Translations under genes and position numbers: made by a program
Shown here: piece by piece, positions 24,975 through 33,566 of the stretch
How positions within the stretch are numbered: the first letter of the stretch is position 1
Layout: each line of letters opens with the position of its first letter
Assembly (NCBI GenBank): GCA_022071965.1
Contig: JAJVIQ010000004.1
Location: 186,001-250,000 of the forward strand
Direction: 5' to 3'
Length of the DNA stretch: 64,000 nucleotides
Source of the DNA: Gammaproteobacteria bacterium
GTDB lineage: Bacteria > Pseudomonadota > Gammaproteobacteria > JAJPIJ01
Notes under the pieces: generated by a model
Database searches by the model: none
What the model was told of the DNA's origin: nothing
The model's input: only the letters and a program-made list of their open reading frames with translations

Positions 24975-26456
24975 ATGAGCACGCCGGCAGGCGACACGCG
25001 CGAGGCACTCGGGCGACGCCGGGCCGGGGTACTGTTGCATCCGACGTCCCTGCCGTACGCCGAGGGAGAGAGTGCGCTCGGACGGCACGCCTATCATTTC
25101 GTCGACTTTCTCCACGGCGCCGGGCAGCGGCTCTGGCAGGTGCTGCCGCTGCATCCGCCGCACCTCGATCGCAGTCCCTATAACGCCTGTTCGGCATTCG
25201 CCGGGGACCCGGCCCTGATCAGCGCCGAGCTGTCCGCGGCATGGGGATGGGTCGCCACGGTGCCGGCCGGGGAGGAACTGAGGGCGGCGCCGGCGCAGTG
25301 GCAGACGGAGCTCGGCGACGCCTTCGCGCGCCGCGCGCACGATGAGGACCTGCAGCGCTACGAGTCGTTCTGCCGGGAGAACGCCGACTGGCTCGATGAC
25401 TACGCGCTGTACGCCACGCTGCGCGCGGAGTACGCGCGGCCGTGGATCGAGTGGCCGGAGCGCCTGCGGGATCGCGAGTCCGGCGCGCTCGCCGATGCCC
25501 GCCGCCGGCATGCCGGGGAGACACGGCGGCAGCGCGTCGTACAGTTCGCGTTCTTCCGCCAATGGGAGGCGCTGCGCGACTACGCCACGAGCCGCGATGT
25601 CGCGCTGTTCGGCGACATACCGATCTTCGTCGCCCCGGACAGTGCCGACGTCTGGGCGCACCGCGAACTGTTCAGGCTCGATGCCGCGGGCGTGCCGCTG
25701 GCGGTGGCCGGCTGTCCGCCGGATTATTACTCCGCGACCGGCCAGCACTGGGGCAATCCACTGTACGACTGGGCCCGCCTGCAGGCCGACGGCTATCGCT
25801 GGTGGGAGCGGCGGCTGGCGTTGCAGCTGCGCATGTTCGACCTGGTGCGCATCGATCATTTCCGCGGCTTCGACGCCTGCTGGGAGATCCCGGCGGGCGC
25901 GGCCACCGCGGCGGAAGGCCGATGGACGCCGGGACCGGGCGCGCTCTTCTTCGATGCGATGCGCGCGGCGCTGCACACGCTGCCGATCGTCGCGGAGGAC
26001 CTGGGCGTCATCACCGATTCGGTGCGCGCGCTGCGCGATCGCTATGCCTTCCCCGGCATGCGCGTGCTGCAGTTCGGCTTCGACGGCAACCCGAACAATC
26101 CGCACCTGCCGCACGAGCACCTCGCCAATGCGGTGGTCTACACCGGCACGCACGACAACGATACGACGCTCGGCTGGTATCGCGCGCTGCCCACGGATCT
26201 GCAGGAGCGCGTTCAGGACTATTTCGGCTGCGGCGCCGGCGACATGCCCTGGGCGATGATCCGCGCCGCCCTCGCCTCGCCCTGCCGACTGGCGGTCGTG
26301 CCGATGCAGGATGTCCTCGGCCTGGACAGCGCCCACCGCATGAACACCCCCGGCACGACCACCGGCAACTGGACCTGGCGTTTCCGGTGGGAGCAGCTCA
26401 CCGCGGAGGTCGTCGAACGCCTGCGGCGGCTGACCGCCCTTTACGGCCGCGCCTGA
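24975..26456 (+). CDS. malQ: 4-alpha-glucanotransferase (amylomaltase)
   Basis: A 493-aa GH77 enzyme that transfers maltosyl and longer units between alpha-1,4 glucans, recycling short oligosaccharides from glycogen breakdown. It has the N-terminal GVLLHPTSLP motif, SPYNACSAFAGDP substrate loop, the nucleophile Asp of VRIDHFRGFDACWEIP, the acid Glu of IVAEDLGVI and the TGTHDNDTTLGW motif. Length fits the short bacterial type without the large N-terminal insertion of E. coli MalQ. It is last in the glgC-GH57-malQ operon. Confidence 0.95.
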   Translation: MSTPAGDTREALGRRRAGVLLHPTSLPYAEGESALGRHAYHFVDFLHGAGQRLWQVLPLHPPHLDRSPYNACSAFAGDPALISAELSAAWGWVATVPAGEELRAAPAQWQTELGDAFARRAHDEDLQRYESFCRENADWLDDYALYATLRAEYARPWIEWPERLRDRESGALADARRRHAGETRRQRVVQFAFFRQWEALRDYATSRDVALFGDIPIFVAPDSADVWAHRELFRLDAAGVPLAVAGCPPDYYSATGQHWGNPLYDWARLQADGYRWWERRLALQLRMFDLVRIDHFRGFDACWEIPAGAATAAEGRWTPGPGALFFDAMRAALHTLPIVAEDLGVITDSVRALRDRYAFPGMRVLQFGFDGNPNNPHLPHEHLANAVVYTGTHDNDTTLGWYRALPTDLQERVQDYFGCGAGDMPWAMIRAALASPCRLAVVPMQDVLGLDSAHRMNTPGTTTGNWTWRFRWEQLTAEVVERLRRLTALYGRA

Positions 26457-26601
26457 GGACCGACGCCGGGCAGCGGCTCGCCGGCTTGCGGCTGTCCCCC
26501 ATTGCGGCTATCGTTCCGCGCGGCGCGGGGAGGCGTCGCGTGGCCCGCCCGGGGAGGCTCGTCCCCACGAACGGACCGATGATTCCAAGGGCAGGTGACG
26601 C

Positions 26602-28149
26602 ATGTCGATCTCCATATTCAGAACCTGCGGCCGGGACCTGCTGGCCTCGGTCGTGGTCTTTCTCGTGGCCCTGCCGCTATGCATGGGCATCGCGATCGCC
26701 TCCGGCCTGCCGCCGACCGCCGGCATCATCACCGGCATCGTCGGCGGCGTCGTTGTCGGGTCCCTGTCCGGCTCGCCCCTGCAGGTGAGCGGTCCCGCGG
26801 CCGGCCTCACCGTGCTGGTGCTGCAACTGGTGCAGCAGCATGGCGTGGAAATGCTGGGCGTCATCGTGCTGTTCGCCGGCCTGCTGCAGTTTGCGGCCGG
26901 CGTCTTCAGGATGGGGCAGTGGTTCCGGGCGGTCTCCCCGGCCGTGATCCATGGAATGCTTGCCGGCATCGGTGTCCTCATCTTCGCCTCACAATTCCAC
27001 GTGATGCTGGACAGGAAGCCGCTCGGCACCGGCATCCAGAACCTGCTCGGTGTGCCCGTGGCGCTGCTCGACGTGCTGCAGACCGGCAGTCCGCACCTGA
27101 TGGCCGGCGGCATCGGTCTGCTGACCATCGTGACGATCGTGCTCTGGGGATCGTTCACGCCGAAATCCTGGCGCGTGGTTCCGGCGCCGCTGGTCGGGGT
27201 GCTGGTGGCCGTCGCCGCCGCCGCACTGCTGCGGCTCGACGACATCCGCTACGTCGAGGTTCCCGCCAACATCTGGGACGTGGCCATCTTCCCGACGACC
27301 GAGCGGCTCGTGCGCATCGTCGAGGTCCCGATCCTGATCGGCGCCATCTCGATCGCATTCATCGCCAGCGCCGAGACGCTGCTCTGCGCCACGGCCGTCG
27401 ATCAGATGCATCGCGGCCCGCGCACGAAGTACGACAAGGAGCTCACGGCGCAAGGCGTGGGCAACACCCTCTGCGGCCTGCTCGGCGTGCTGCCGATGAC
27501 CGGGGTCATCGTGCGCTCGGGCGCGAACGTCGAGTCCGGCGCGCAGACCCGGATGTCGGCGATCGTGCACGGCGTCTGGCTGCTGCTCTTCGTCAGCGTG
27601 CTGCCGTTCACGCTGCGTTACATCCCGGTATCGGCGCTGGCCGCGGTGCTGGTGTACACCGGCTACAAGCTCGCCTATCCGAAGGCCGTCCCGACCCTGC
27701 TCAGTTTCGGCAAGACCGAGGTGGCAATCTATGGGGCCACCATCGTGACCATCCTCACGACCAACCTGCTGGCGGGCGTGTTGGTCGGGCTGGGCCTGTC
27801 CCTGCTCAAGCTGCTGTACGCCTTCTCGCACCTGGTGATCCGCAGGCAGGACGACGAAGACGGCAGACGCACGGACGTACATCTGTCGGGGGCCGCCACG
27901 CTGATACGCCTGCCGAAGCTGGCGGCGGCACTGGAAGAGCTCAAACCCGGCGCCGAGGTGCACGTGCACATCCAGGAGCTCGACTACATCGATCACGCCT
28001 GCCTGGACCTGCTCACCAACTGGGATCGGCAGCACAGGGCGACCGGCGGATCGCTGAACATCGAGTGGGAGGAGCTCTCCGAGAAGTATCACCAGCGGCG
28101 CACGGCCAACGTGCGCGCGGCGCAGCAGGACGCGGCGGCGGTGACGTGA
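26602..28149 (+). CDS. SulP/SLC26 family anion transporter
   Basis: A 515-aa protein with ten or more membrane segments followed by a cytoplasmic STAS-like domain from about residue 430 (LIRLPKLAAALEELKPGAEVHVHIQELDYIDHACLDLL). The N-terminal LPLCMGIAIASGLPPTAGIITGIVGG and SGPAAGLTVLV motifs are typical of the SulP branch often annotated as sulfate or bicarbonate transporter. No carbonic anhydrase gene is adjacent, so the anion is undecided. AGGGCAGG precedes the ATG. Its stop overlaps the start of the Sel1-repeat gene (GTGA). Confidence 0.88.
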   Translation: MSISIFRTCGRDLLASVVVFLVALPLCMGIAIASGLPPTAGIITGIVGGVVVGSLSGSPLQVSGPAAGLTVLVLQLVQQHGVEMLGVIVLFAGLLQFAAGVFRMGQWFRAVSPAVIHGMLAGIGVLIFASQFHVMLDRKPLGTGIQNLLGVPVALLDVLQTGSPHLMAGGIGLLTIVTIVLWGSFTPKSWRVVPAPLVGVLVAVAAAALLRLDDIRYVEVPANIWDVAIFPTTERLVRIVEVPILIGAISIAFIASAETLLCATAVDQMHRGPRTKYDKELTAQGVGNTLCGLLGVLPMTGVIVRSGANVESGAQTRMSAIVHGVWLLLFVSVLPFTLRYIPVSALAAVLVYTGYKLAYPKAVPTLLSFGKTEVAIYGATIVTILTTNLLAGVLVGLGLSLLKLLYAFSHLVIRRQDDEDGRRTDVHLSGAATLIRLPKLAAALEELKPGAEVHVHIQELDYIDHACLDLLTNWDRQHRATGGSLNIEWEELSEKYHQRRTANVRAAQQDAAAVT

Positions 28150-29180
28150 GCAGGATCGCGCGCACGATAGCCCCGGCGATCCTGTTCGTCGGGCTCCTGG
28201 CGCCGCCACCGGCGCGCGCCGAGGTCGGGACGGCGCGCGCGGCGATGAGCGAGAGTGATTACGCGACGGCCTTCCGGGAGTTCGAGGCCTCGGCGCTGGA
28301 CGGCGACCTGATGGCGCAGAACAACCTTGGCGTGCTGTACAGCCGCGGCCTCGGCACCGCGAAGGACCCCAAGGAGGCGGTCCGGTGGTGGCGGCAGGCC
28401 GCGGAGAAGGGTTACGCCGCCTCCCAGTACAATCTGGGCATGGCGTACCTGCGGGGGCAGGGCGCGGACAGGAGCCCCGAGCTGGCGATGCAGTGGCTCG
28501 CGAAGGCCGCCGCCCAGGGGGATCGGGATGCGCAATTCCAGACCGGCGTCGGCTACGCCGAGGGGCGCGGGGTGGCGCGGGATTTCAAGGCGGCGGCGGC
28601 GTGGTTCGAAAAGGCCGCCGCGCAGGGGATGAGCTCGGCGCAGTACAACCTCGGGACATTTCATGCGCAGGGGCTCGGCATGGACAAGGACCCGGTGGCC
28701 GCGCTGACGTGGTACCTGAAGGCGGCCGACCAGGGACATCCGGAGGCGCAGTTCATGCTCGGGCAGCGCTACCTGCTCGGCGACGGCGCCGCGCGGGATT
28801 TCACCCAGGCCGAGCAGTGGTTCCGCAGGGCCGCCGAGCAGGGCGTGGCGCCGGCGCAATTGAACCTCGGCACGATGCTGATCTCCGGCCAGGGCGTCGC
28901 GATGAACCAGCAGGAAGGCGCGGCCTGGGTGCAGAAGGCCGCCGAGCAGGGGCTGGAGGGTGCGCAGTACAGCCTCGCCGCGCTTTACAGGGAAGGCAAG
29001 GGTGTGGCGAAGGACCCGGTGCTCGCCTATGCGTGGTTCGACACCAGCGGCGCCAACGGCTACAAGGAGGCGTACAAGGAACGCGATGCGCTCGCCAGGG
29101 AGATGAACGCGGCGATGCTGGAACAGGCCAGGAAGACGGCCGCGGAGTACCTGCTCCGGTACCCCGCCCCGGCGCGCTGA
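28146..29180 (+). CDS. Exported Sel1-repeat (TPR-like) protein
   Basis: A 344-aa protein with a signal peptide (cleavage after ARA at about residue 25) followed by seven to eight Sel1-like repeats of 36 residues, each with the A-xx-NLG-xx-Y-xx-G-x-G-V-xx-D pattern and a WxxKAAxQG helix. Such repeats form a superhelix for protein-protein contacts, often in envelope or signalling complexes. The start is GTG, overlapping the SulP stop by four bases, so production is coupled to the transporter. No enzyme domain is present. Confidence 0.88.
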   Translation: MSRIARTIAPAILFVGLLAPPPARAEVGTARAAMSESDYATAFREFEASALDGDLMAQNNLGVLYSRGLGTAKDPKEAVRWWRQAAEKGYAASQYNLGMAYLRGQGADRSPELAMQWLAKAAAQGDRDAQFQTGVGYAEGRGVARDFKAAAAWFEKAAAQGMSSAQYNLGTFHAQGLGMDKDPVAALTWYLKAADQGHPEAQFMLGQRYLLGDGAARDFTQAEQWFRRAAEQGVAPAQLNLGTMLISGQGVAMNQQEGAAWVQKAAEQGLEGAQYSLAALYREGKGVAKDPVLAYAWFDTSGANGYKEAYKERDALAREMNAAMLEQARKTAAEYLLRYPAPAR

Positions 29181-29276
29181 GGCTCGCATGCGGGCGGCAG
29201 CCGCCCCGCTGCGTCGCCGGCGGCGAGGTCCTCGGCAGACGCCAACAACCCGGAACGATACCCATCCACGCCCGTC

Positions 29277-29831
29277 ATGGCGGAGGCAAACCCGAGGCAC
29301 AGCCGCAAGGCTCGACGCAGACTGACGCGCTGGGTGCTGGTCGCGTTCATCCTGACCTTCATCCTTGCGCGGGCGCTGGTGCTGCTCATCATGGCGCGGG
29401 TGCTGCCGGATCTGTATCTCTACATCGGCGGCACGCACGTCCATCACCTGAACATGGGCATCTTCGCGCTGGCCGCCGTCGCAGGGATACTGCTGTTCAT
29501 GCCTCCCCGAGGCCGTCTGCTGACCCTGGTCGCCGTCGGATACGGGATCGGACTGGCGCTGACCTTCGATGAATTCGGCATGTGGCTGCATCTCGGCGGC
29601 GGCTACTGGCAACGCGCGAGCTTCGATGCGGTCACCGTGATCGGCGGCGCGCTGCTGCTGCTGGCTTACACGCCGCCCTTCTGGCAATGGTCACAGCGCC
29701 GCTGGCTCGGCGGCGGCGCCATGCTCCTGGTCGTCGCGCTGTTCTTCTGGCTGCTGCTGACCAGCACTCACCACTTCGAACAGGAGATGGCGCCGCGGCT
29801 GGAGAGGCTGGAGGAATCGGCCCCTCGATAG
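29277..29831 (+). CDS. Integral membrane protein with a His-rich motif
   Basis: A 184-aa protein with a positively charged N-terminus (RHSRKARRR) and about five membrane helices (near 19-41, 57-75, 80-98, 113-131, 147-163). A conserved-looking GGTHVHHLNMGI between helices 1 and 2 and DEFGMWLHLGGGYW between helices 3 and 4 place several His, Asp and Glu residues at the same membrane face, which could bind a metal. The family is not recognised. It follows the Sel1 gene by 96 bases on the same strand. Confidence 0.7.
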   Translation: MAEANPRHSRKARRRLTRWVLVAFILTFILARALVLLIMARVLPDLYLYIGGTHVHHLNMGIFALAAVAGILLFMPPRGRLLTLVAVGYGIGLALTFDEFGMWLHLGGGYWQRASFDAVTVIGGALLLLAYTPPFWQWSQRRWLGGGAMLLVVALFFWLLLTSTHHFEQEMAPRLERLEESAPR

Positions 29832-29848
29832 CCCCTCCGCCGCGGCTC

Positions 29849-29873
29849 GCCCCCGCCCGGGGCGGGCAGGGGC
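29849..29873. terminator. GC-rich hairpin between convergent genes
   Basis: GCCCC at 29849-29853 pairs with GGGGC at 29869-29873, and the interior can pair further (CGCCC with GGGCG). It lies 17 bases after the stop of the membrane protein gene and before the convergent degP end. There is no T-tract. Confidence 0.4.
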
Positions 29874-29891
29874 CTCAGGGGTACCGCGCCG

Positions 29892-31340
29892 TCAGCCGAT
29901 GGCCACGGGGACGTAGATCTCGGCGTCGTCGCGCTTCACCAGCAGCGCGACGTGGCCGTGCGCGTTCTCGACCATGCGGCGGAGATCGGCGGGATCCTGT
30001 ACCGTTTCCTGGTTCACCGCGAGGATCACATCACCGGGACGTATGCCGGCCTTGGCCGCCGCGCCGGCGACGTCCTCGACGAGCACGCCACCGCTCTCGC
30101 CGATACGCTCCCGTTCCGCTTCGCTGAGGGAACGAACGGCCACGCCCAGTCGTCCCGTGGCCGCCTTGCCGCTCCCGGCACCGGCGTCGGCGATCGTGCT
30201 GTCGGGCGACTCACCTATCGTCGCCGTGAGCATCTGTTCCCTTTTCTCGCGGCGAATGCGCAAGGTGGCGCGATCGCCTGGCCGCATGTCGGCGACGATC
30301 CGCGACAGGGTGATCGAATCATCCACGGCCGTGCCGTCGATGCCGAGTATGATATCGCCGGGCTTCAGGCCCGCCTTTTCCGCCGGGCTGCCGTCTTCCA
30401 CGTTGCTCACCAGCGCCCCCTCGGGCTTCTGCATGCCGAAGGACTGGGCGAGATCCTGCGTCATGGACTGCACGCTCACGCCGAGGCGGCCGTGCTCGAC
30501 CTTTCCGTCGTGGCGCAGCTCGTCGCCGACCTTCATGGCCACGTCGATGGGGATGGCGAACGACAGCCCCATGTAGCCGCCGCTGCGGCTGTAGATCTGC
30601 GAGTTGATGCCGACGACCTCACCGTTCATGTTGAGCAGGGGGCCGCCGGAGTTGCCTGGATTGACGGCGACGTCGGTCTGGATGAAGGGTACGTAGCTGT
30701 CGTCCGGCAGCGCGCGCGCCTTGGCGCTCACCACGCCCGCGGTGACCGTGTTCTCCAGACCGAAGGGCGAACCGATGGCCGCCACCCATTCGCCCACCCT
30801 CAATGCCTGCGGGTTGCCGATGCGCAGCGTGGGAAGATGACTGGCCTCGATCTTGATGACGGCCACGTCGCTCTTCAGGTCCGCCCCGACGACCTTCGCC
30901 TTGAACTCGCGCTTGTCGGCGAGCTTGACGGTGACCTCGTCGGCGTCCTTGACGACGTGCGCGTTGGTGAAGATGTAGCCGTCGGGCGTGATGATGAAGC
31001 CGCTGCCTATCCCTTCCGAGGGCATGGCCTCGCCGCCGCCGCCGGGGATGCCGAAGCGGCGCAGGAAATCGTACAGCGGCGAATTGGGATCGATGCCTGG
31101 CGGGAGGCCCTGCAGCGCCGTGTCATGCAGTGTGGTCGTGACGCGTACCGCCACCACGGCCGGGCTCGCCTGTGTCACCAGCGAGGCGATGTCCGGAAGC
31201 GCGACGGTCGGCGCGGCCGCGGCTGGCGGCGTGGCCGGCGCGCTCGCGGCGACGGGGGAGCGGGCGAGCAGATACCCCGCTGCCATGGCGGGAACGAGAG
31301 TGGCGGCGATGGCCGCGGATAGTGCCTTGTTGCGACTCAT
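29892..31340 (-). CDS. degP: Periplasmic serine protease, DegP/Do family
   Basis: A 482-aa HtrA-type protease and chaperone of the periplasm. A signal or anchor segment at 7-25 precedes the protease domain with triad His128 (TNAHVV), Asp158 (SDVAVIKI) and Ser231 (NPGNSGGPL). Two PDZ domains follow, at about 285-375 and 395-478. The ATG has AGGAGGT 4 bases upstream. The gene lies 80 bases downstream of a histidine kinase and response regulator on the same strand, and a PmrA/QseB-like box sits in that gap, so envelope stress sensed by the kinase probably raises DegP levels. Confidence 0.95.
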   Translation of the reverse strand: MSRNKALSAAIAATLVPAMAAGYLLARSPVAASAPATPPAAAAPTVALPDIASLVTQASPAVVAVRVTTTLHDTALQGLPPGIDPNSPLYDFLRRFGIPGGGGEAMPSEGIGSGFIITPDGYIFTNAHVVKDADEVTVKLADKREFKAKVVGADLKSDVAVIKIEASHLPTLRIGNPQALRVGEWVAAIGSPFGLENTVTAGVVSAKARALPDDSYVPFIQTDVAVNPGNSGGPLLNMNGEVVGINSQIYSRSGGYMGLSFAIPIDVAMKVGDELRHDGKVEHGRLGVSVQSMTQDLAQSFGMQKPEGALVSNVEDGSPAEKAGLKPGDIILGIDGTAVDDSITLSRIVADMRPGDRATLRIRREKREQMLTATIGESPDSTIADAGAGSGKAATGRLGVAVRSLSEAERERIGESGGVLVEDVAGAAAKAGIRPGDVILAVNQETVQDPADLRRMVENAHGHVALLVKRDDAEIYVPVAIG

Positions 31341-31392
31341 ATCTACCTCCTGAACGTGACTGCCGGCACCATGCCGGTTTCGCATGCAGGAG

Positions 31393-31425
31393 AATGTAGC
31401 GTCGCGGACTTAAGGGCGGCTTAAG
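31393..31425 (-). promoter_or_regulatory. PmrA/QseB-like box and promoter of degP
   Basis: On the minus strand two CTTAAG half-sites (31420-31425 and 31409-31414) are separated by five bases, an exact fit to the YTTAAK-N5-YTTAAK box bound by PmrA/QseB-type response regulators. A possible -10 element, TACATT, follows at 31393-31398. The upstream half-site overlaps the stop codon of the histidine kinase gene. The regulator encoded two genes upstream belongs to this subgroup and is the obvious binding partner. Confidence 0.65.
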
Positions 31426-32785
31426 ACCCCGGTTCGGCCACCGGCACCGCATTGCCAGGGCCCGTTTCGGCCGCCGGGGCCGCATCGCCGCGCCGGGGGG
31501 AGGGGAAGGTCACGCGCACGCAAAGGCCGCGGTGCCCGGACGGATCGGCCAATTCCAGGCGCGCACCGTGCAGCGTTGCGGCCCGCCCGGCGATCGCCAG
31601 GCCCAGTCCGCTGCCGTGGCCCGGGCTGCCGGCGCAGCGGTAGAAGCGATCGAGCACGCGCTCGCGCTCCGCGGCCGGGATGCCGGGGCCGTTGTCGGTC
31701 ACGGTCAGGCGTGCATGGCCTCCGTGAGAGTCGACGCCGATCTCCACGCGGCCGCCGGCCTGGGTGTAGCACACCGCGTTCTCCACCAGGTTCCGCAGCA
31801 GTGCGTCCAGCGCCGGTCGATCGCCGGTGACGATGGCCTGTCCGGTCGCGCGGATCGACAAACCGATCGCTCTGGCCGCCGCGACCGGTTGCAGGTCCTG
31901 CGCGACGCGCGCCGCCAGCGCGGCGAGATCGACGGGCGCGAAGGGCTGCGTCATCGCCTCCGGTTCCAGCCGTGCCAGCAGCAGCAGCCGATCGACGAGA
32001 TGGGCGGCGCGCTCCACGCCGGCGTGCAGCGCCGAGATCGCCGACTCGCGCTCCTCGACGGAGCTCGCGCGCTCGAGCAGCTGCGCCTGCAGCCTGACGG
32101 CGGTCAACGGGGTGCGCAGCTCGTGCGCCGCATCGGCGGCGAATTCGCGCTGGCGCCGCAGCGCGGCCTCGAGGCGCGCGAGCAGATCGTTCAGGGCGCC
32201 CACGATCGGAAGGGTTTCGGAAGGCTGGCCGGCGACCGGCAGGGGGCTGAGCGAGGAAGGCGCGCGCTGCGCGATGGAGGCCGCCAGCCTGTTCAGCGGC
32301 ACCAGGCCACGCCCGACGATCCACCAGATGATCATGCCGAACAGGGGCAGGGCCGCGAGTACGGGCAGCAGCAGGCGCAGGGCGGCGTCAGCCGCCATCT
32401 TCTGCCGGATGCTGAGCGGCTGGCCGACCTGTATCAGCTCCGAACCGACGCTGACGGCGTACACGCGCCAGCGCTCGCCGTCCTGCGTGACGTCGGCGTA
32501 TCCCAGCTCGCCCAGGCGCGGCAGCGGGCGGCGGCGGTGGGAGAGATACAGCTGCGCGCCGTAGCGATCCCACACCTGCACGACGACATCCTGCTCCGGA
32601 TCGGGATCCAGGCCGGCGCGGAAATGGTTGTCGCGCAGCGCGAGCGCCTGCTGGCGCAACTGGTAATCGAGTATGCGGTCGATCTCCGCCCGGGCCTGCA
32701 GGTAGGTCGCGGCACTCGCGGCGACGCCCGTGAGCAGCAGCGCCGCGAGCAGGGCGAGCAGCAGGCGCGAGCGCAGCGACCTCAT
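31421..32785 (-). CDS. Sensor histidine kinase (QseC/PmrB-like)
   Basis: A 454-aa inner-membrane kinase. Transmembrane segments at 7-27 and 137-157 enclose a periplasmic sensor of about 110 residues; HAMP-like linker, then H-box FAADAAHELRTPLT with His221 as phosphorylation site, N-box NLVENAV, and glycine boxes DNGPGIP and GHGSGLGLAI are all intact. The tail is Pro/Ala-rich. Its ATG overlaps the stop of the response regulator gene (ATGA). It should phosphorylate that regulator in response to an envelope signal. Confidence 0.93.
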   Translation of the reverse strand: MRSLRSRLLLALLAALLLTGVAASAATYLQARAEIDRILDYQLRQQALALRDNHFRAGLDPDPEQDVVVQVWDRYGAQLYLSHRRRPLPRLGELGYADVTQDGERWRVYAVSVGSELIQVGQPLSIRQKMAADAALRLLLPVLAALPLFGMIIWWIVGRGLVPLNRLAASIAQRAPSSLSPLPVAGQPSETLPIVGALNDLLARLEAALRRQREFAADAAHELRTPLTAVRLQAQLLERASSVEERESAISALHAGVERAAHLVDRLLLLARLEPEAMTQPFAPVDLAALAARVAQDLQPVAAARAIGLSIRATGQAIVTGDRPALDALLRNLVENAVCYTQAGGRVEIGVDSHGGHARLTVTDNGPGIPAAERERVLDRFYRCAGSPGHGSGLGLAIAGRAATLHGARLELADPSGHRGLCVRVTFPSPRRGDAAPAAETGPGNAVPVAEPGS

Positions 32786-33444
32786 GCCGCCTCGCCCAGG
32801 CGATAGCCCTGGCCGCGTATGTTCTCGATGATCGCCGCGCCCAGCTTGCGCCGCAGGTGATGGATGTGGACCTCCACGGCATTGCTGCCGACGCTGTCGT
32901 CCCAGCCATAGAGACGTTCCTCCAGGGCCTGCCGGGAGTAGACCGCGCGCGGTCGCTGCATCAGCGTGTGCAGCAGCTCGAACTCGCGCGCGGTCAGCGC
33001 CACCGGTGCGCCATCCCGTGTCAGCGTGCGCGCCACCGGATCGAGCGTGAGCGGGCCATGGCGTATGCGGGGGGCGCTGCGTCCCGCGTGGCGCCGGGTC
33101 ACGGCGCGGATCCGGGCGGCGAGTTCGTCGAGATCGAAGGGTTTGACGACATAATCGTCGGCGCCGAGGTCCAGCCCGCGGATGCGGTCCTCACGACCGT
33201 CGCGAGCGGTGACGATGATGACGGGGGTGTCGCAACGGCGCTCGCGCATGCTCGCCAGCACCCTGGTGCCGTCCCTGCCGGGCAGGCCGAGGTCGAGCAC
33301 GACCACCGAATACGGTTCGCTCGCAGCGGCGGCGTCGGCCGCGGGACCGTCGCGTACCCAGTCCACCGCGTATCCCTCCCTGGCGAGGCCGCGCTGCAGC
33401 GCGGCGCCAATCATCTGATCGTCTTCAACGAGGAGTACGCGCAT
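32782..33444 (-). CDS. OmpR-family response regulator (QseB/PmrA-like)
   Basis: A 220-aa regulator with an N-terminal receiver domain (acidic pair Glu7-Asp8-Asp9, phosphorylation site Asp51, Lys in YVVKPF) and a C-terminal winged helix. The segment SRQALEERLYGWDDSVGSNAVEVHIHHLRRKLG is the signature of the QseB/PmrA subgroup. It forms an operon with the overlapping kinase gene and with degP, whose upstream region contains the cognate-type box. The ribosome binding site is weak. Confidence 0.94.
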   Translation of the reverse strand: MRVLLVEDDQMIGAALQRGLAREGYAVDWVRDGPAADAAAASEPYSVVVLDLGLPGRDGTRVLASMRERRCDTPVIIVTARDGREDRIRGLDLGADDYVVKPFDLDELAARIRAVTRRHAGRSAPRIRHGPLTLDPVARTLTRDGAPVALTAREFELLHTLMQRPRAVYSRQALEERLYGWDDSVGSNAVEVHIHHLRRKLGAAIIENIRGQGYRLGEAA

Positions 33445-33488
33445 CGGGACACGGCGGCGGTAGTGACGACAGCCAGTATTTTTTGACC

Positions 33489-33540
33489 GCGCGCCGGGGA
33501 AACGTTCCCGCGCCCGGCGCGCGCCGCATCGATGCGGCGC
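33489..33540. repeat. Two adjacent palindromes
   Basis: Arms GCGCGCCGGG (33489-33498) and CCCGGCGCGC (33513-33522) form a 10-bp stem. Directly next to it lies a perfect 20-base palindrome, 33521-33540, centred on ATCGAT. They lie between the response regulator gene and the end of the GNAT gene. They may end the GNAT transcript, though no T-run follows, or act as regulator sites for the two-component operon. Confidence 0.55.
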
Positions 33541-33566
33541 ACGGCGGGCGGCTGCCGGCCGATCAT

